From assembly GCF_900099905.1 (NCBI RefSeq), contig NZ_FNEE01000019.1, positions 54,605 to 118,604 of the forward strand: a stretch of DNA of 64,000 bases, read 5' to 3'. The notes below the pieces were generated by a model. It was not told the DNA's origin. It made no database searches and saw only the letters and a list, made by a program, of their open reading frames with translations. Origin of the DNA: Mesorhizobium muleiense. Lineage in GTDB: Bacteria; Pseudomonadota; Alphaproteobacteria; Rhizobiales; Rhizobiaceae. Positions 34,583-43,147 of this stretch are shown piece by piece (position 1 is the stretch's first letter; every line of letters starts with the position of its first letter). The translations under genes were made by a program, and so were the position numbers.

Positions 34583-36040
34583 TCAGAGGCCGAGGCCGCC
34601 GATGCAGACATATTTGGTGTCGAGATAATCCTCGATGCCCTGATGTCCGCCCTCCTTGCCGAGGCCCGATTCCTTGACGCCGCCGAACGGCGCCTCAGGC
34701 GTGGTGATGAGGCCTTCATTGACGCCGACCATGCCGTATTTCAGCCCTTCCATGACCCGGAAGGCGCGGCCGAGATCGCCGGAGTAGAAATAGCAGGCGA
34801 GGCCGAATTCGGTGTCGTTGGCGAGCGCGATCGCCTCCTCTTCGGTTTCGAACTTGAACACGGGCGCTACCGGGCCAAAGATCTCTTCCTTCATAAAACG
34901 CATCTTCGGCGTGGCGTCGGAAATCACCGTCGGCTGGAAGAACGAACCGCCGAGCGCATGGCGCTTGCCGCCGGCGACGATCTTGCCGCCCTTGGCGGTG
35001 GCGTCGGCGATCAGTTCCTCGACCTTCTCGACCGCCTTCTCGTCGATCAGCGGCCCCTGCTGCACGCCGTCATCGAGGCCGGAACCGACCTTCAGCCCGT
35101 CGCTGGCGGCGGCGAGCTTTTCGACGAACTTGTCGTAGACACCAGCCTGGACCAGGAAGCGGTTGGTGCAGACGCAGGTCTGGCCGGAATTGCGGTATTT
35201 GGCGGTGATCGCGCCGGCGACGGCGCGCTCGATATCGGCGTCGTCGAAGACCAGGAACGGCGCGTTGCCACCAAGTTCCATCGACACCTTCTTGACGGTG
35301 ACGGACGACTTCTGGATCAGTATCTTGCCGACCTCGGTCGAGCCGGTGAAGGTGATCTTCTTGACCAGAGGGTTGGCGCAGATCTCGTCGCCGATCTCGC
35401 CGGCAGCGCCGGTCAGGATGTTGATGACGCCTTTGGGGAAGCCGACCTCCTCGGCGAGCGCCCCCCAGGCGAGGCCGGAATAAGGCGTCTGCGACGCCGG
35501 TTTGACCACCGCCGTGCAGCCGGCGGCAAGTGCTGGACCGAGCTTGCGGGCCAGCATCGAGGACGGGAAATTCCACGGCGTGATGGCGGCGATGACGCCG
35601 ACCGGCTCCTTGGTCACCAGGATGCGGCGGTCCGCCCAGGGCGACGGCACGACATCGCCATAGGTGCGGCGGCCTTCTTCGGCGAACCACAATATGTAGG
35701 AGGCTGCCGAACCGATCTCGCCCTTCGATTCGAACAGCGACTTGCCCTGCTCGATGGTCAGCAGCTCGGCCAGCACATCCTGGTTGTCCATCATGGCGTC
35801 ATGCAGCTTGCGCAACAGCTTCGAGCGCTCGAGCGCGGTGGTCTTGCGCCATGTCTGGAAGGCGGCGTCGGCAGCTTCGATGGCGCGGCGCGTCTCGACC
35901 TTGCCCGACTTCGGCACGGTGCCGATCTTGAGGCGGGTGGCCGGATTGTTGACGTCGACCGTCTGGCCGCTGTCGGCCTGCACCCACTCGCCGTTGATGA
36001 GATTGGCCTGGCGCATGAAATGGCTGGTTTTCTGAAGCAT
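34583..36040 (-). CDS. gabD: NAD(P)-dependent succinate-semialdehyde dehydrogenase-like enzyme
   Basis: 485-aa aldehyde dehydrogenase of the GabD group, which oxidises succinate semialdehyde (GABA breakdown) or glutarate semialdehyde. Catalytic Glu is in MELGGNAPF and the nucleophilic Cys in NSGQTCVCTNRF, with the extra neighbouring Cys typical of GabD. The cofactor loop FTGSTEVGK, the ITPWNFP segment and the C-terminal ESGLGKEGG are typical. ATG at 36040 has a GGAGG site. No GABA transaminase gene is next to it in this window. Confidence 0.88.
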   Translation of the reverse strand: MLQKTSHFMRQANLINGEWVQADSGQTVDVNNPATRLKIGTVPKSGKVETRRAIEAADAAFQTWRKTTALERSKLLRKLHDAMMDNQDVLAELLTIEQGKSLFESKGEIGSAASYILWFAEEGRRTYGDVVPSPWADRRILVTKEPVGVIAAITPWNFPSSMLARKLGPALAAGCTAVVKPASQTPYSGLAWGALAEEVGFPKGVINILTGAAGEIGDEICANPLVKKITFTGSTEVGKILIQKSSVTVKKVSMELGGNAPFLVFDDADIERAVAGAITAKYRNSGQTCVCTNRFLVQAGVYDKFVEKLAAASDGLKVGSGLDDGVQQGPLIDEKAVEKVEELIADATAKGGKIVAGGKRHALGGSFFQPTVISDATPKMRFMKEEIFGPVAPVFKFETEEEAIALANDTEFGLACYFYSGDLGRAFRVMEGLKYGMVGVNEGLITTPEAPFGGVKESGLGKEGGHQGIEDYLDTKYVCIGGLGL

Positions 36041-36354
36041 GGTCTAGCCTCCGTTCGGCGCACTGACGGGCCGCTATCTGGATTTCCTGGACGGGCGTGC
36101 GCACTGGCATCGATGCCGGCACGCCTGGAGCCACTGCTCTTTACCTAGGGCAAGCCCCGCAATCAATCGCAAGATGGCATATAGGGTTTGGGCCAGCACA
36201 TGGCGAGGCCGTTGCGCTCCCGTTGTTGCTTGAGGGTGTGAGGAAACGACCGGACCGGCGGCTCCCGAGAACCGGAACGGAACGTAACGTTTGGGTATAT
36301 GAGTACCGGAAGCACCAGGAAACCGCCCTTCGCAGGCATCAATATCGATCATAC
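36041..36354. other. Intergenic region without recognised elements
   Basis: About 310 bases between the 5' end of the dehydrogenase gene and the 3' end of the AEC transporter gene. It presumably carries the dehydrogenase promoter. I saw no convincing small gene, repeat or terminator. Confidence 0.4.
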
Positions 36355-37302
36355 CTATCCAAACACGTGGACCACCACCGTCAGCCAAAACGCCGTGGTG
36401 ACGACCGCGCAGGCGGTGGCGATGGTCATCTGGTTCGATGCCAGCGCCTGGCCGGTGTTGAACTGCGTCGCAATCAGGTAGGAATTCACCCCGGATGGCA
36501 GCGCGGCCGCCACGACCGCGACTTTCGCCGACAGCGGCGGCAGGCCAAGCAGCCAGACCAGGCAGAGCGCGACGGCCGGCATCAGCATCAGCTTCAGCGC
36601 CGACAGCGCCAGCGCCGGCCGCACATTGCCGGAGATGCCGAAACGGCACAGGCCCAGCCCCATGGCAAACAACGCGACCGGTCCGGCGATGTTGGCCAGC
36701 GCGTCGACCAGCCGGACCACCAGCGCCGGCAATGGCAGGCCGGTGATACGCCACACCCATCCGGCCAGGATGCCGATGATCAGCGGATTGGAGAGCAACT
36801 TTCGAAAGAAGCGCCGGATGATGCGCAGCGGATGCACATGCTCGTCACCGCGGCCAAAGATCTCAAACAGGATGATCGATGCCATGATCATCGTCGGCAG
36901 ATGCACGGAAATCAGCAGCGACAGCACTTCGAATCCACTTGGCCCGAATGTGCCGAGGAAGAACGGGATGCCGAGCAGGACGAGGTTGGAAAAAGCCGAC
37001 GACACGCCGCCGACGACCCCGGCACGCGAGTCGCGCCCGAACACCCGGGTGATGACCAGGTGGCCTGCGGCCCACGTCACTGCGGCAGCCGTAAAATAGG
37101 CTCCCCAGAACAACCAGGGCGCAGTGCCATGGAAATCGGCGTTGACCATGGTGCGGAACAGAAGCAGCGGCATCGCCACCCCGACGGCGAATTCGGCGAT
37201 GGCCCCACCCGCCTCGGCCTTCAGATAGCCGGTGAGCCCGGCCAGATAGCCGAGCGCGACAAGGCCGAAGACAAAAAGGACGGTTTCGATGAGTGGGGAC
37301 AT
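36355..37302 (-). CDS. AEC (auxin efflux carrier)-family transporter
   Basis: 315-aa inner-membrane permease with ten predicted spans arranged as two five-span halves (LIETVLFVFGLVALGYLAGL at the start; MTIATACAVVTTAFWLTVVV at the end). The family moves organic acids, malonate or related anions. The conserved N and P residues in the crossing helices are visible (SNLVLLGIP and AALPSGVNSYLIA). ATG at 37302 with AGGGGA upstream is chosen; the open frame extends 12 codons further. Substrate unknown. Divergent from the phosphatase gene at 37466. Confidence 0.88.
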   Translation of the reverse strand: MSPLIETVLFVFGLVALGYLAGLTGYLKAEAGGAIAEFAVGVAMPLLLFRTMVNADFHGTAPWLFWGAYFTAAAVTWAAGHLVITRVFGRDSRAGVVGGVSSAFSNLVLLGIPFFLGTFGPSGFEVLSLLISVHLPTMIMASIILFEIFGRGDEHVHPLRIIRRFFRKLLSNPLIIGILAGWVWRITGLPLPALVVRLVDALANIAGPVALFAMGLGLCRFGISGNVRPALALSALKLMLMPAVALCLVWLLGLPPLSAKVAVVAAALPSGVNSYLIATQFNTGQALASNQMTIATACAVVTTAFWLTVVVHVFG

Positions 37303-37465
37303 TTTTCCCCTGATAGGCGAGCCGGGATTTGAGCGCAACCGCCCCGCCTTGCAAAGCGGTCCGTTCTCGCAAACAGCCGGGATAGGTGATGCCTTGTTTT
37401 TCAGCCGTCTTTGCCGTCCCTATATGTGGTCACCGGAACCTCCGGTGACCGGAAAAGGACGCCTG

Positions 37466-38014
37466 ATGCTTCGATCTGTGCTGGCTCTATTGCTGCTCGT
37501 CATTCCCGCCGCGGCCCACGCGACCGAAGCCGGCTGGGCGCTGTTGCGCGACGGCGGACATGTCGTGCTGCTTCGCCATGCCATGGTCACCGGCACTACC
37601 GATCCGGCGAATTTCGACATCGAGAAATGCGCCACCCAGGTCAATCTCTCGGTGCGCGGCAAGCAGCAGGCACGCAAGATCGGCGCGCTTTTCGATGCCC
37701 GCGCGGCGCCGGTCGAGCGCGTGCTGTCCAGCCGCTATTGCCGCGCCCTCGACACGGCCCGCACCGCTTTCAGAGAAGAGCCCGAACCCTTCGCTCCGCT
37801 TGACCTGCTGAAAACCGACGCGAGCGAGAAAGCCGCCCAGCTCGAGGCGATCATGAACGAGATCAGCGCCTATTCCGGCTCCGACAATGTTGTCATGGTC
37901 ACCCATCTGGAGAACATCATGGCGCTCACCGGCATCTCGCCGCGCGAAGGCGAAGCCGTGATCGTCGAGCCGCAAGGCGACGGCCTGCGCGTGCTCGGCC
38001 GCGTCACTTTTTGA
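37466..38014 (+). CDS. Exported histidine phosphatase-family protein
   Basis: 182-aa protein with a signal peptide (1-19, AAAHA). The histidine-phosphatase core has the RHG-type motif reading LLRHAMV (Arg-His retained, Gly replaced by Ala), the phosphate-pocket Arg in LSSRYCRALDTA and the second catalytic His in MVTHLENI, as in the small SixA/Ais-like branch. Periplasmic location suggests dephosphorylation of an extracytoplasmic compound. ATG at 37466 with AAAAGGA is preferred; the same frame runs open from 37289. Confidence 0.82.
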   Translation: MLRSVLALLLLVIPAAAHATEAGWALLRDGGHVVLLRHAMVTGTTDPANFDIEKCATQVNLSVRGKQQARKIGALFDARAAPVERVLSSRYCRALDTARTAFREEPEPFAPLDLLKTDASEKAAQLEAIMNEISAYSGSDNVVMVTHLENIMALTGISPREGEAVIVEPQGDGLRVLGRVTF

Positions 38015-38028
38015 TCAGCGCTGGAGCC

Positions 38029-38080
38029 GGTTTAGTTTAAGCGTTCGCCAGTGGTGAAATCTAACGCTTGGTCCCTAAAC
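38029..38080. terminator. Candidate bidirectional terminator (imperfect inverted repeat)
   Basis: Between convergent genes, GTTTAG (38030-38035) pairs with CTAAAC (38075-38080), and AAGCGTT (38039-38045) pairs with AACGCTT (38063-38069), with a 17-base loop. Position between two 3' ends suggests a shared terminator or a dispersed palindromic repeat. The rest of 38081-38244 has nothing recognisable. Confidence 0.35.
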
Positions 38081-38244
38081 GGAATACCGGTTCCGACCCC
38101 TAGCGGAAGCTCGTTCGTTCGGCCTCGGCCGAATTTACGCAGATGACCCAATGCGGACGTTTGCGACACCCATCAGAGATGTCGGCTTAGCGCCGATAGC
38201 TGACCTTGGGCGAGCGGTTTGAAGACGTTGTCATTGCCAGCCGC

Positions 38245-39234
38245 CTACGCCTCGTCCGCGATCCATTCGAGCGAGGCGCCATGCGGGTCGGTCCAAGCGA
38301 CAGGGGAGCCGTTCACAGATAGGAGGAAGCGGCCTGGCGGCCAGCTTTTTCCGGCGCGTGTGGCGATGGACGGGAACACGCGAGGGAACTCGTTCGATAC
38401 CCAATACGGAGAAAGACGCATCACCTGTTCTGCGAAGGCCTCTCTTTCTGCCGGATCGGAGACATAGTCGAGGACGGCTGTGTGAAAGACAACGAGGGTA
38501 GCGTCCTTTGGCGCTTCGCTGCAGAGCCGCACGAGGTCGCTCCCGCGCAGGTCGCCCTTCACCACCCGAGGCTTGACTGTGGCAGCGATCATTAGGGCCG
38601 CCCGCAGATTGGCAAGCCGCGCCGTCTGCTCCGGCCAGACCAGCGTCTCAAGCCATGCGACGTGCGAGGGGTTTGAAACATCGATCGGGCTCAGGTCCAA
38701 TCCCGCTCGCCAGACGACATGCGGCGGGGCCGTCGGCAATGGCGTTGTCTCGCTGGCTGAGCATCGGAAGACAGGCGGTTCCGAGGCCGTGACGGGTGTG
38801 CGGAGCACCGTGCGCCCGTAGTCGTAGCTGTAGAGGTCGGGCATAAGGCAGAGCCCTGCGGAAGTCCCGACCTCCAGGAGGGCCAGCGGCTGCGGCAGGC
38901 GCGCCAGGACGGGCAGCAGTGTGGCGCACCTTCCCGGCTCGTTGGTTTGCGTCGAGCGCTCGAGCATGAGCGAGCGGACAAGCTCGGGGTGCGCCAGAAG
39001 CGCCTGGCGAAACTCGGTCCACCCTGTCGGTGTGCCGAACAGGTGGCGCACTACGGCGAGCAGAAGATTCGGTTGCCGCTTCACGTCCGGGAGGGTCGAC
39101 AGGAAGCCGAGTGTCTCGCGGTCCCCTGCGACAGCACGAGCCAACTCCTCATAGAGCGGTGAGCGACTGCGAGCTTCCGTGTCGGCGAAGCGAAGATACC
39201 GGGTTGAGATCTCTGCCAAGCCCTCCTCGCCCAT
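38245..39234 (-). CDS. DUF2332-family protein
   Basis: 329-aa cytoplasmic protein. The N-terminal helical part (LAEISTRYLRFADTEARSRS, then PLYEELARAVAGDRETLGFL) and the Rossmann-like centre (ALLEVGTSAGLCLMPDLYSYDYG) match DUF2332, a family without a proven function; the central motif resembles a methyltransferase-type nucleotide-binding loop. ATG at 39234 is chosen because the conserved domain starts there; the frame is open to 39351. Short gaps and shared strand with the cupin gene (39330-39719) suggest a two-gene unit. Confidence 0.82.
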   Translation of the reverse strand: MGEEGLAEISTRYLRFADTEARSRSPLYEELARAVAGDRETLGFLSTLPDVKRQPNLLLAVVRHLFGTPTGWTEFRQALLAHPELVRSLMLERSTQTNEPGRCATLLPVLARLPQPLALLEVGTSAGLCLMPDLYSYDYGRTVLRTPVTASEPPVFRCSASETTPLPTAPPHVVWRAGLDLSPIDVSNPSHVAWLETLVWPEQTARLANLRAALMIAATVKPRVVKGDLRGSDLVRLCSEAPKDATLVVFHTAVLDYVSDPAEREAFAEQVMRLSPYWVSNEFPRVFPSIATRAGKSWPPGRFLLSVNGSPVAWTDPHGASLEWIADEA

Positions 39235-39329
39235 GTCCGCTGATCTCCGATCCCGACGTCTCGTCGCAATACACGATCCACGGATCAGATTGGAGCCAGG
39301 CGCGGGTCCCGTCGTCAAGATGGCGCGTG

Positions 39330-39719
39330 TTACGCTTTTGCGGTAGCCCAATTCCTCGTCACTTCCGGCTGCCCCTCGAAAGAGGCCTCGAAGGTTGGCG
39401 CGGCCAGTATGGCCTGCATGTGCAATGTCGCGCTTCCGGCATTGCGAAAGCCATGCCAGCGGCCGGCCGGCACGATGACTGATTGTCCCGTCGATACTGT
39501 TTCTCGTTCATCATCCAACCACAGCTCGGCTTGGCCTTCCAGCACGGTCAAGACTTCCTCGACGGGATGGGTGTGAGTACGTGTGCCACTTCCTGGTGCG
39601 ACCCACTGTTCGAATATGCAGAGCGTGGCTGCCTCGGTGACCGCAGAAACGCGCATTCTGGTCGACACGCCGGGACGCCACTCTTCTGTCGGCTGAAGGT
39701 TATGATCGATAATCTGCAT
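39330..39719 (-). CDS. Small cupin-domain protein
   Basis: 129-aa single cupin barrel. Metal-binding motif 1 (GTRTHTHPVEEVLTVLEGQAEL) gives the HxH-x4-E pattern, and motif 2 (VPAGRWHGFRN) supplies the last His. Such stand-alone cupins are dioxygenases, isomerases or sensors; the specific role is unknown. ATG at 39719 is supported by GAGGGG. It precedes the DUF2332 gene on the same strand. Confidence 0.85.
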   Translation of the reverse strand: MQIIDHNLQPTEEWRPGVSTRMRVSAVTEAATLCIFEQWVAPGSGTRTHTHPVEEVLTVLEGQAELWLDDERETVSTGQSVIVPAGRWHGFRNAGSATLHMQAILAAPTFEASFEGQPEVTRNWATAKA

Positions 39720-39830
39720 GATCCCCTCTGTTGGCAGAGTAGCACGCCGCGTCAGCCGGGTCCCCCCAGTCGGCGTGAACAGCGGAAAAACGCGGTCGAC
39801 CGGCCCCGACAGCACGATGCTGTGCTGCGC

Positions 39831-40097
39831 TCAAGATGGTTCGTGATCCCCCTCCCCGCTCGTTTCCGCCAAACGGTGGCTGTCTGCCGCACTGAGCTCC
39901 AACCCGTAGATGCGCTTCAATTGGCCGATTGTTTCCAGGGTCGCCGCGGAAAACGGCGTCTGGCCTTCGAAGGCATGCCGCACGATGCCCTCGATGAGGT
40001 CACCCAGGCTCATGTCGCGATACTCGGCCAGGGCCTTGAGCTCCGTCACCAATCGTTTTTCGAGGCGCACTCCGGTCTGCACGCGTTCTATGGTCAT
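39831..40097 (-). CDS. Small ribbon-helix-helix-like protein
   Basis: 88-aa protein starting MTIERVQTGVRLEKRLVTEL, followed by KALAEYRDMSLGDLIEGIVR. A beta strand followed by two helices is the pattern of RHH DNA-binding proteins, and the strand TGVRLEKRLV is typical. A toxin partner is not adjacent, so it may be a stand-alone regulator. It is divergent from acpXL (200 bp between starts), so it could regulate that operon; this is speculation. No strong ribosome site precedes the ATG at 40097. Confidence 0.65.
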   Translation of the reverse strand: MTIERVQTGVRLEKRLVTELKALAEYRDMSLGDLIEGIVRHAFEGQTPFSAATLETIGQLKRIYGLELSAADSHRLAETSGEGDHEPS

Positions 40098-40297
40098 AGA
40101 TTTCTGTACCACGGGTACACCAGAGATGGGGTGGTTGCGGCATATCGCCGGGAGGGTCGCCAACGGCTCTTCTTGCGTTTACGGAGTGGGTAACCCATCT
40201 GCGCCCGGCGTTCAGGCCTTTTCCTGCCCGGAAAAACCGATTAGACAGCGCGCAACAACATGCGGACAGAGTCCGCCCGCCACCGAAGGAAAAGCCC

Positions 40298-40579
40298 TTG
40301 TCCACCACGTTCGACAAAGTCGCCAAGATCATCGCCGACACCAGTGAGATCGATATCGACACGATCACCCCCGAGAGCCACACCATCGACGATCTCGGCA
40401 TCGACAGCCTCGACTTCCTCGACATCGTCTTTGCCATCGACAAGGAATTCGGCATCAAGGTGCCGCTTGAAAAGTGGACGCAGGAGGTCAATGACGGCAA
40501 GGCCTCGACCGACGATTACTTCGTCATGAAGAACCTGTGCGCCAAGATCGACGCGCTGGTCGCGGCCAAGAACGCCTGA
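40298..40579 (+). CDS. acpXL: Acyl carrier protein AcpXL for very-long-chain fatty acids
   Basis: 93-aa special acyl carrier protein on which the 27-hydroxyoctacosanoyl chain of rhizobial lipid A is built. The phosphopantetheine site is Ser37 in LGIDSLDFLD; the long C-terminal part (KWTQEVNDGKASTDDYFVMK) is characteristic of AcpXL and absent from ordinary AcpP. No ATG or GTG is available in the right place: the start is a TTG at 40298 with GAAGGA in front, and the N-terminus STTFDKVAKII then matches other AcpXL proteins. First gene of the XL operon. Confidence 0.95.
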   Translation: MSTTFDKVAKIIADTSEIDIDTITPESHTIDDLGIDSLDFLDIVFAIDKEFGIKVPLEKWTQEVNDGKASTDDYFVMKNLCAKIDALVAAKNA

Positions 40580-40633
40580 AAATGGCTTGTTTTCCAGCCT
40601 GACCCACAACAGCCGCCCCATGAACCCTCGCCC

Positions 40634-41821
40634 ATGAGCCGCCACGACGTCGTCATATCAGGCATCGGCCTTGTCTCTTCGCTGGGAGAAGGTCCGGATG
40701 CGCATTGGCGCAAGCTCGTCCACCCCGGCCTGGAGCCGGTGCTCGAAGCCGCGCGCTTCTCGCCCTACACCGTCCACCCGCTGCCGGAGATCGACTGGAA
40801 CCTGCAGATCGCCAAGCGCGGCGACCAGCGGCAGATGGAAACCTGGCAGCGGCTTGGCACCTACGCCGCCGGCATGGCGCTGGACGACGCCGGCATCAAG
40901 GGCAATGACGATCTCTGCACGACGATGGACATGGTGGTGGCTGCCGGCGGCGGCGAGCGCGACGAGGCGGTCGACGCCGACATTCTCGCCGCTTCGGAAA
41001 GCCGTAACGACCGCGACGTGCTGCTCAACGAGAAACTGACCACCGAATTGCGGCCGACGCTGTTTCTGGCGCAGCTTTCCAACCTGCTCGCCGGCAACAT
41101 CTCGATCGTCCACAAGGTGACCGGCTCGTCGCGCACCTTCATGGGCGAGGAAGGTGCCGGCGTCGCCGCCGTCGAGACAGCCGCCGCGCGCATCCGCTCC
41201 GGCCAATCGACGCATATCCTGGTCGGCGGCGCATTCCAGACCGAACATTCCGACATGCTGCTTGGCTATGAGCTGGCCGGCTACTTGCATCGCGGCCCCT
41301 GGAGACCGGTCTGGCAGAGACAGGGCCTGGACGGCGGCGGCGTGGTGACTGGATCGGGCGGTGCGTTTCTCGTCCTGGAACAGCGCGAGCACGCGATCAG
41401 CCGCGGGCGAAAGATCTATGCCGAACTCGGCCCGGTCGTATCCGGACGCGCCATACGCCGGCAGGGCGAGCTCGATGCCGAGATTGCCGCGCTGCTCAGC
41501 CAGGCGGCATTGCCGAACGGCGAGCTGCTGACGATTTCAGGCGCTTCGGGTGCCCATGCCGCGACTGCTGCCGAGAAATCGGCGCTCGACGCCAATCCGG
41601 CGATTGCCGCACGCGGTTTTTCGACGCTGACCGGCCACATGAAGGAAGCGCAGTTTCCCTTCGCCGTGGCGCTGGCTGCATTGGCTGTCGAACGCAAGGC
41701 CGCCTACCCGGCTTTTGACGCCGCCACCGAGAAGCCGTTCAACGGCATTCCCAGGACCGTGCTTGCAACGGCGATCGGCTATCACCAATTCGAGGGCATG
41801 GCGTTGGTCAACGCCGCCTAG
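40634..41821 (+). CDS. fabF2XL: FabF2XL: ketosynthase-fold protein without active-site Cys
   Basis: 395-aa thiolase-fold protein of the beta-ketoacyl-ACP synthase family, second XL-operon gene. The nucleophilic Cys expected in a TACASG-type motif is absent: by alignment with its neighbour FabF1XL the site is Glu173 (MGEEGAGVAA). The NAHGTSTP His loop is also changed (SGASGAHAATAAEKSAL), though a GH near the C-terminus (LTGHMKEAQ) remains. It therefore cannot be a normal condensing enzyme and resembles the chain-length-factor subunit of type II polyketide synthases, which has Gln there. Probably forms a heterodimer with FabF1XL; that is inference. The gap after acpXL is only 54 bp. Confidence 0.85.
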   Translation: MSRHDVVISGIGLVSSLGEGPDAHWRKLVHPGLEPVLEAARFSPYTVHPLPEIDWNLQIAKRGDQRQMETWQRLGTYAAGMALDDAGIKGNDDLCTTMDMVVAAGGGERDEAVDADILAASESRNDRDVLLNEKLTTELRPTLFLAQLSNLLAGNISIVHKVTGSSRTFMGEEGAGVAAVETAAARIRSGQSTHILVGGAFQTEHSDMLLGYELAGYLHRGPWRPVWQRQGLDGGGVVTGSGGAFLVLEQREHAISRGRKIYAELGPVVSGRAIRRQGELDAEIAALLSQAALPNGELLTISGASGAHAATAAEKSALDANPAIAARGFSTLTGHMKEAQFPFAVALAALAVERKAAYPAFDAATEKPFNGIPRTVLATAIGYHQFEGMALVNAA

Positions 41822-41840
41822 AGGGTTTCGGGACAAAAAC

Positions 41841-43112
41841 ATGGCCAATCTGAACGACCACATGGGCAGGCCGATCGTTGCCGTCACCGGCATCGGCGTG
41901 GTGACGTCGCTGGGCGTCGGCAAGGCCGACAATTGGGCAGCGCTCACCGCGGGCACGTCCGGCATCCATCCGATCACCCGCTTTCCGGTCGACCATCTGA
42001 ACACCCGCATCTCCGGCACGGTCGATTTCCTGCCGTCGAGCTCCAAGGGCGCTTCCCTTCTTACCTACGACCTCGCCGAGATCGCCGCGCAGGAAGCCGT
42101 GGCCGAAGCCGGCCTCGATTCGGGCGATTTCGGCGGGCCGCTTTTCCTCGCCTCGCCGCCGGTCGAGCTCGACTGGAGCGAGCGCTTTTCGCTGTACAAT
42201 TCCGACAAGCACGACGTCGGCGCCGAACGGCTGCTTCGCGTGGCGCGCGGCTTGAAGGGGCTCGATGTTTTCGAGACCACCCAGTTCGGTTCGATCGCCG
42301 ACCGGCTCGCCGACCGTTTTGGCACGCGCGGCCTGCCGATCACGCTGTCGACGGCCTGCGCCTCGGGCGCCACCTCGATCCAGCTCGGTGTCGAGGCGAT
42401 CCGCCGCGGCGAATGCGACCGGGCCCTGTCGATCGGCGCCGACGGCTCGGCGACCGCCGAGGCGCTGATCCGTTTCTCGCTGCTTTCCGCACTCTCCACC
42501 CACAACGACATCCCCGAAAAGGCGTCAAAACCGTTTTCCAGGGATCGCGACGGTTTTGTCCTCGCTGAGGGTTCTGGCGCGCTTGTGCTGGAATCGCTCG
42601 AGGCGGCACTCGCCCGCGGCGCGACGATTCTCGGCATCCTGCGCGGCTGCGGCGAGAAGGCCGACGATTTCCACCGCACCCGCTCGAAGCCGGATGGCTC
42701 GCCGGCGATCGCGGCGGTTCGCGCGGCGCTGGGCGATGCCGGCTTGGGCGAGGACGAGATCGATTATGTCAACGCCCATGGCACCTCAACGCCGGAAAAC
42801 GACAAGATGGAGCATTTGTCGCTGTCGACCGTGTTCGGCGAGCGGATCGGCTCGATGCCGATCTCGTCGAACAAATCGATGATCGGCCACACGCTGTCGG
42901 CCGCCGGCGCGGTCGAGGCGGCGTTTTCGCTGATGACCATGCGCGAAAGCGTCATCCCGCCGACCATCAATTACGACAATCCCGATCCAGCGATCGTGCT
43001 CGACGTGGTGCCGAACCAGAAGCGCAACGCCGAGGTCGGCACGGTGCTGTCGAACTCCTTCGGCTTCGGCGGCCAGAACACCTGCCTTGTCATGGCGCGG
43101 GAACCAGTCTAA
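41841..43112 (+). CDS. fabF1XL: FabF1XL: beta-ketoacyl-ACP synthase II-type enzyme
   Basis: 423-aa condensing enzyme that elongates acyl chains on AcpXL. The Cys-His-His triad is complete: STACASGATS, NAHGTSTPEND and SNKSMIGHTLSAAGAVEA. The C-terminal NSFGFGGQNTCLV is the usual FabF ending. ATG at 41841 lies 19 bp after the fabF2XL stop; the frame is open into that gene but the protein begins here. With FabF2XL it probably makes the C28 chain. Confidence 0.93.
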   Translation: MANLNDHMGRPIVAVTGIGVVTSLGVGKADNWAALTAGTSGIHPITRFPVDHLNTRISGTVDFLPSSSKGASLLTYDLAEIAAQEAVAEAGLDSGDFGGPLFLASPPVELDWSERFSLYNSDKHDVGAERLLRVARGLKGLDVFETTQFGSIADRLADRFGTRGLPITLSTACASGATSIQLGVEAIRRGECDRALSIGADGSATAEALIRFSLLSALSTHNDIPEKASKPFSRDRDGFVLAEGSGALVLESLEAALARGATILGILRGCGEKADDFHRTRSKPDGSPAIAAVRAALGDAGLGEDEIDYVNAHGTSTPENDKMEHLSLSTVFGERIGSMPISSNKSMIGHTLSAAGAVEAAFSLMTMRESVIPPTINYDNPDPAIVLDVVPNQKRNAEVGTVLSNSFGFGGQNTCLVMAREPV

Positions 43113-43147
43113 GCGACCGTTCTTCGCCAACAGAACCGACAGGCTCC

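Noticed and set aside
34511..36148. 545-residue frame opposite the aldehyde dehydrogenase
   Set aside because: The minus-strand enzyme has complete catalytic motifs; the plus frame is its shadow.
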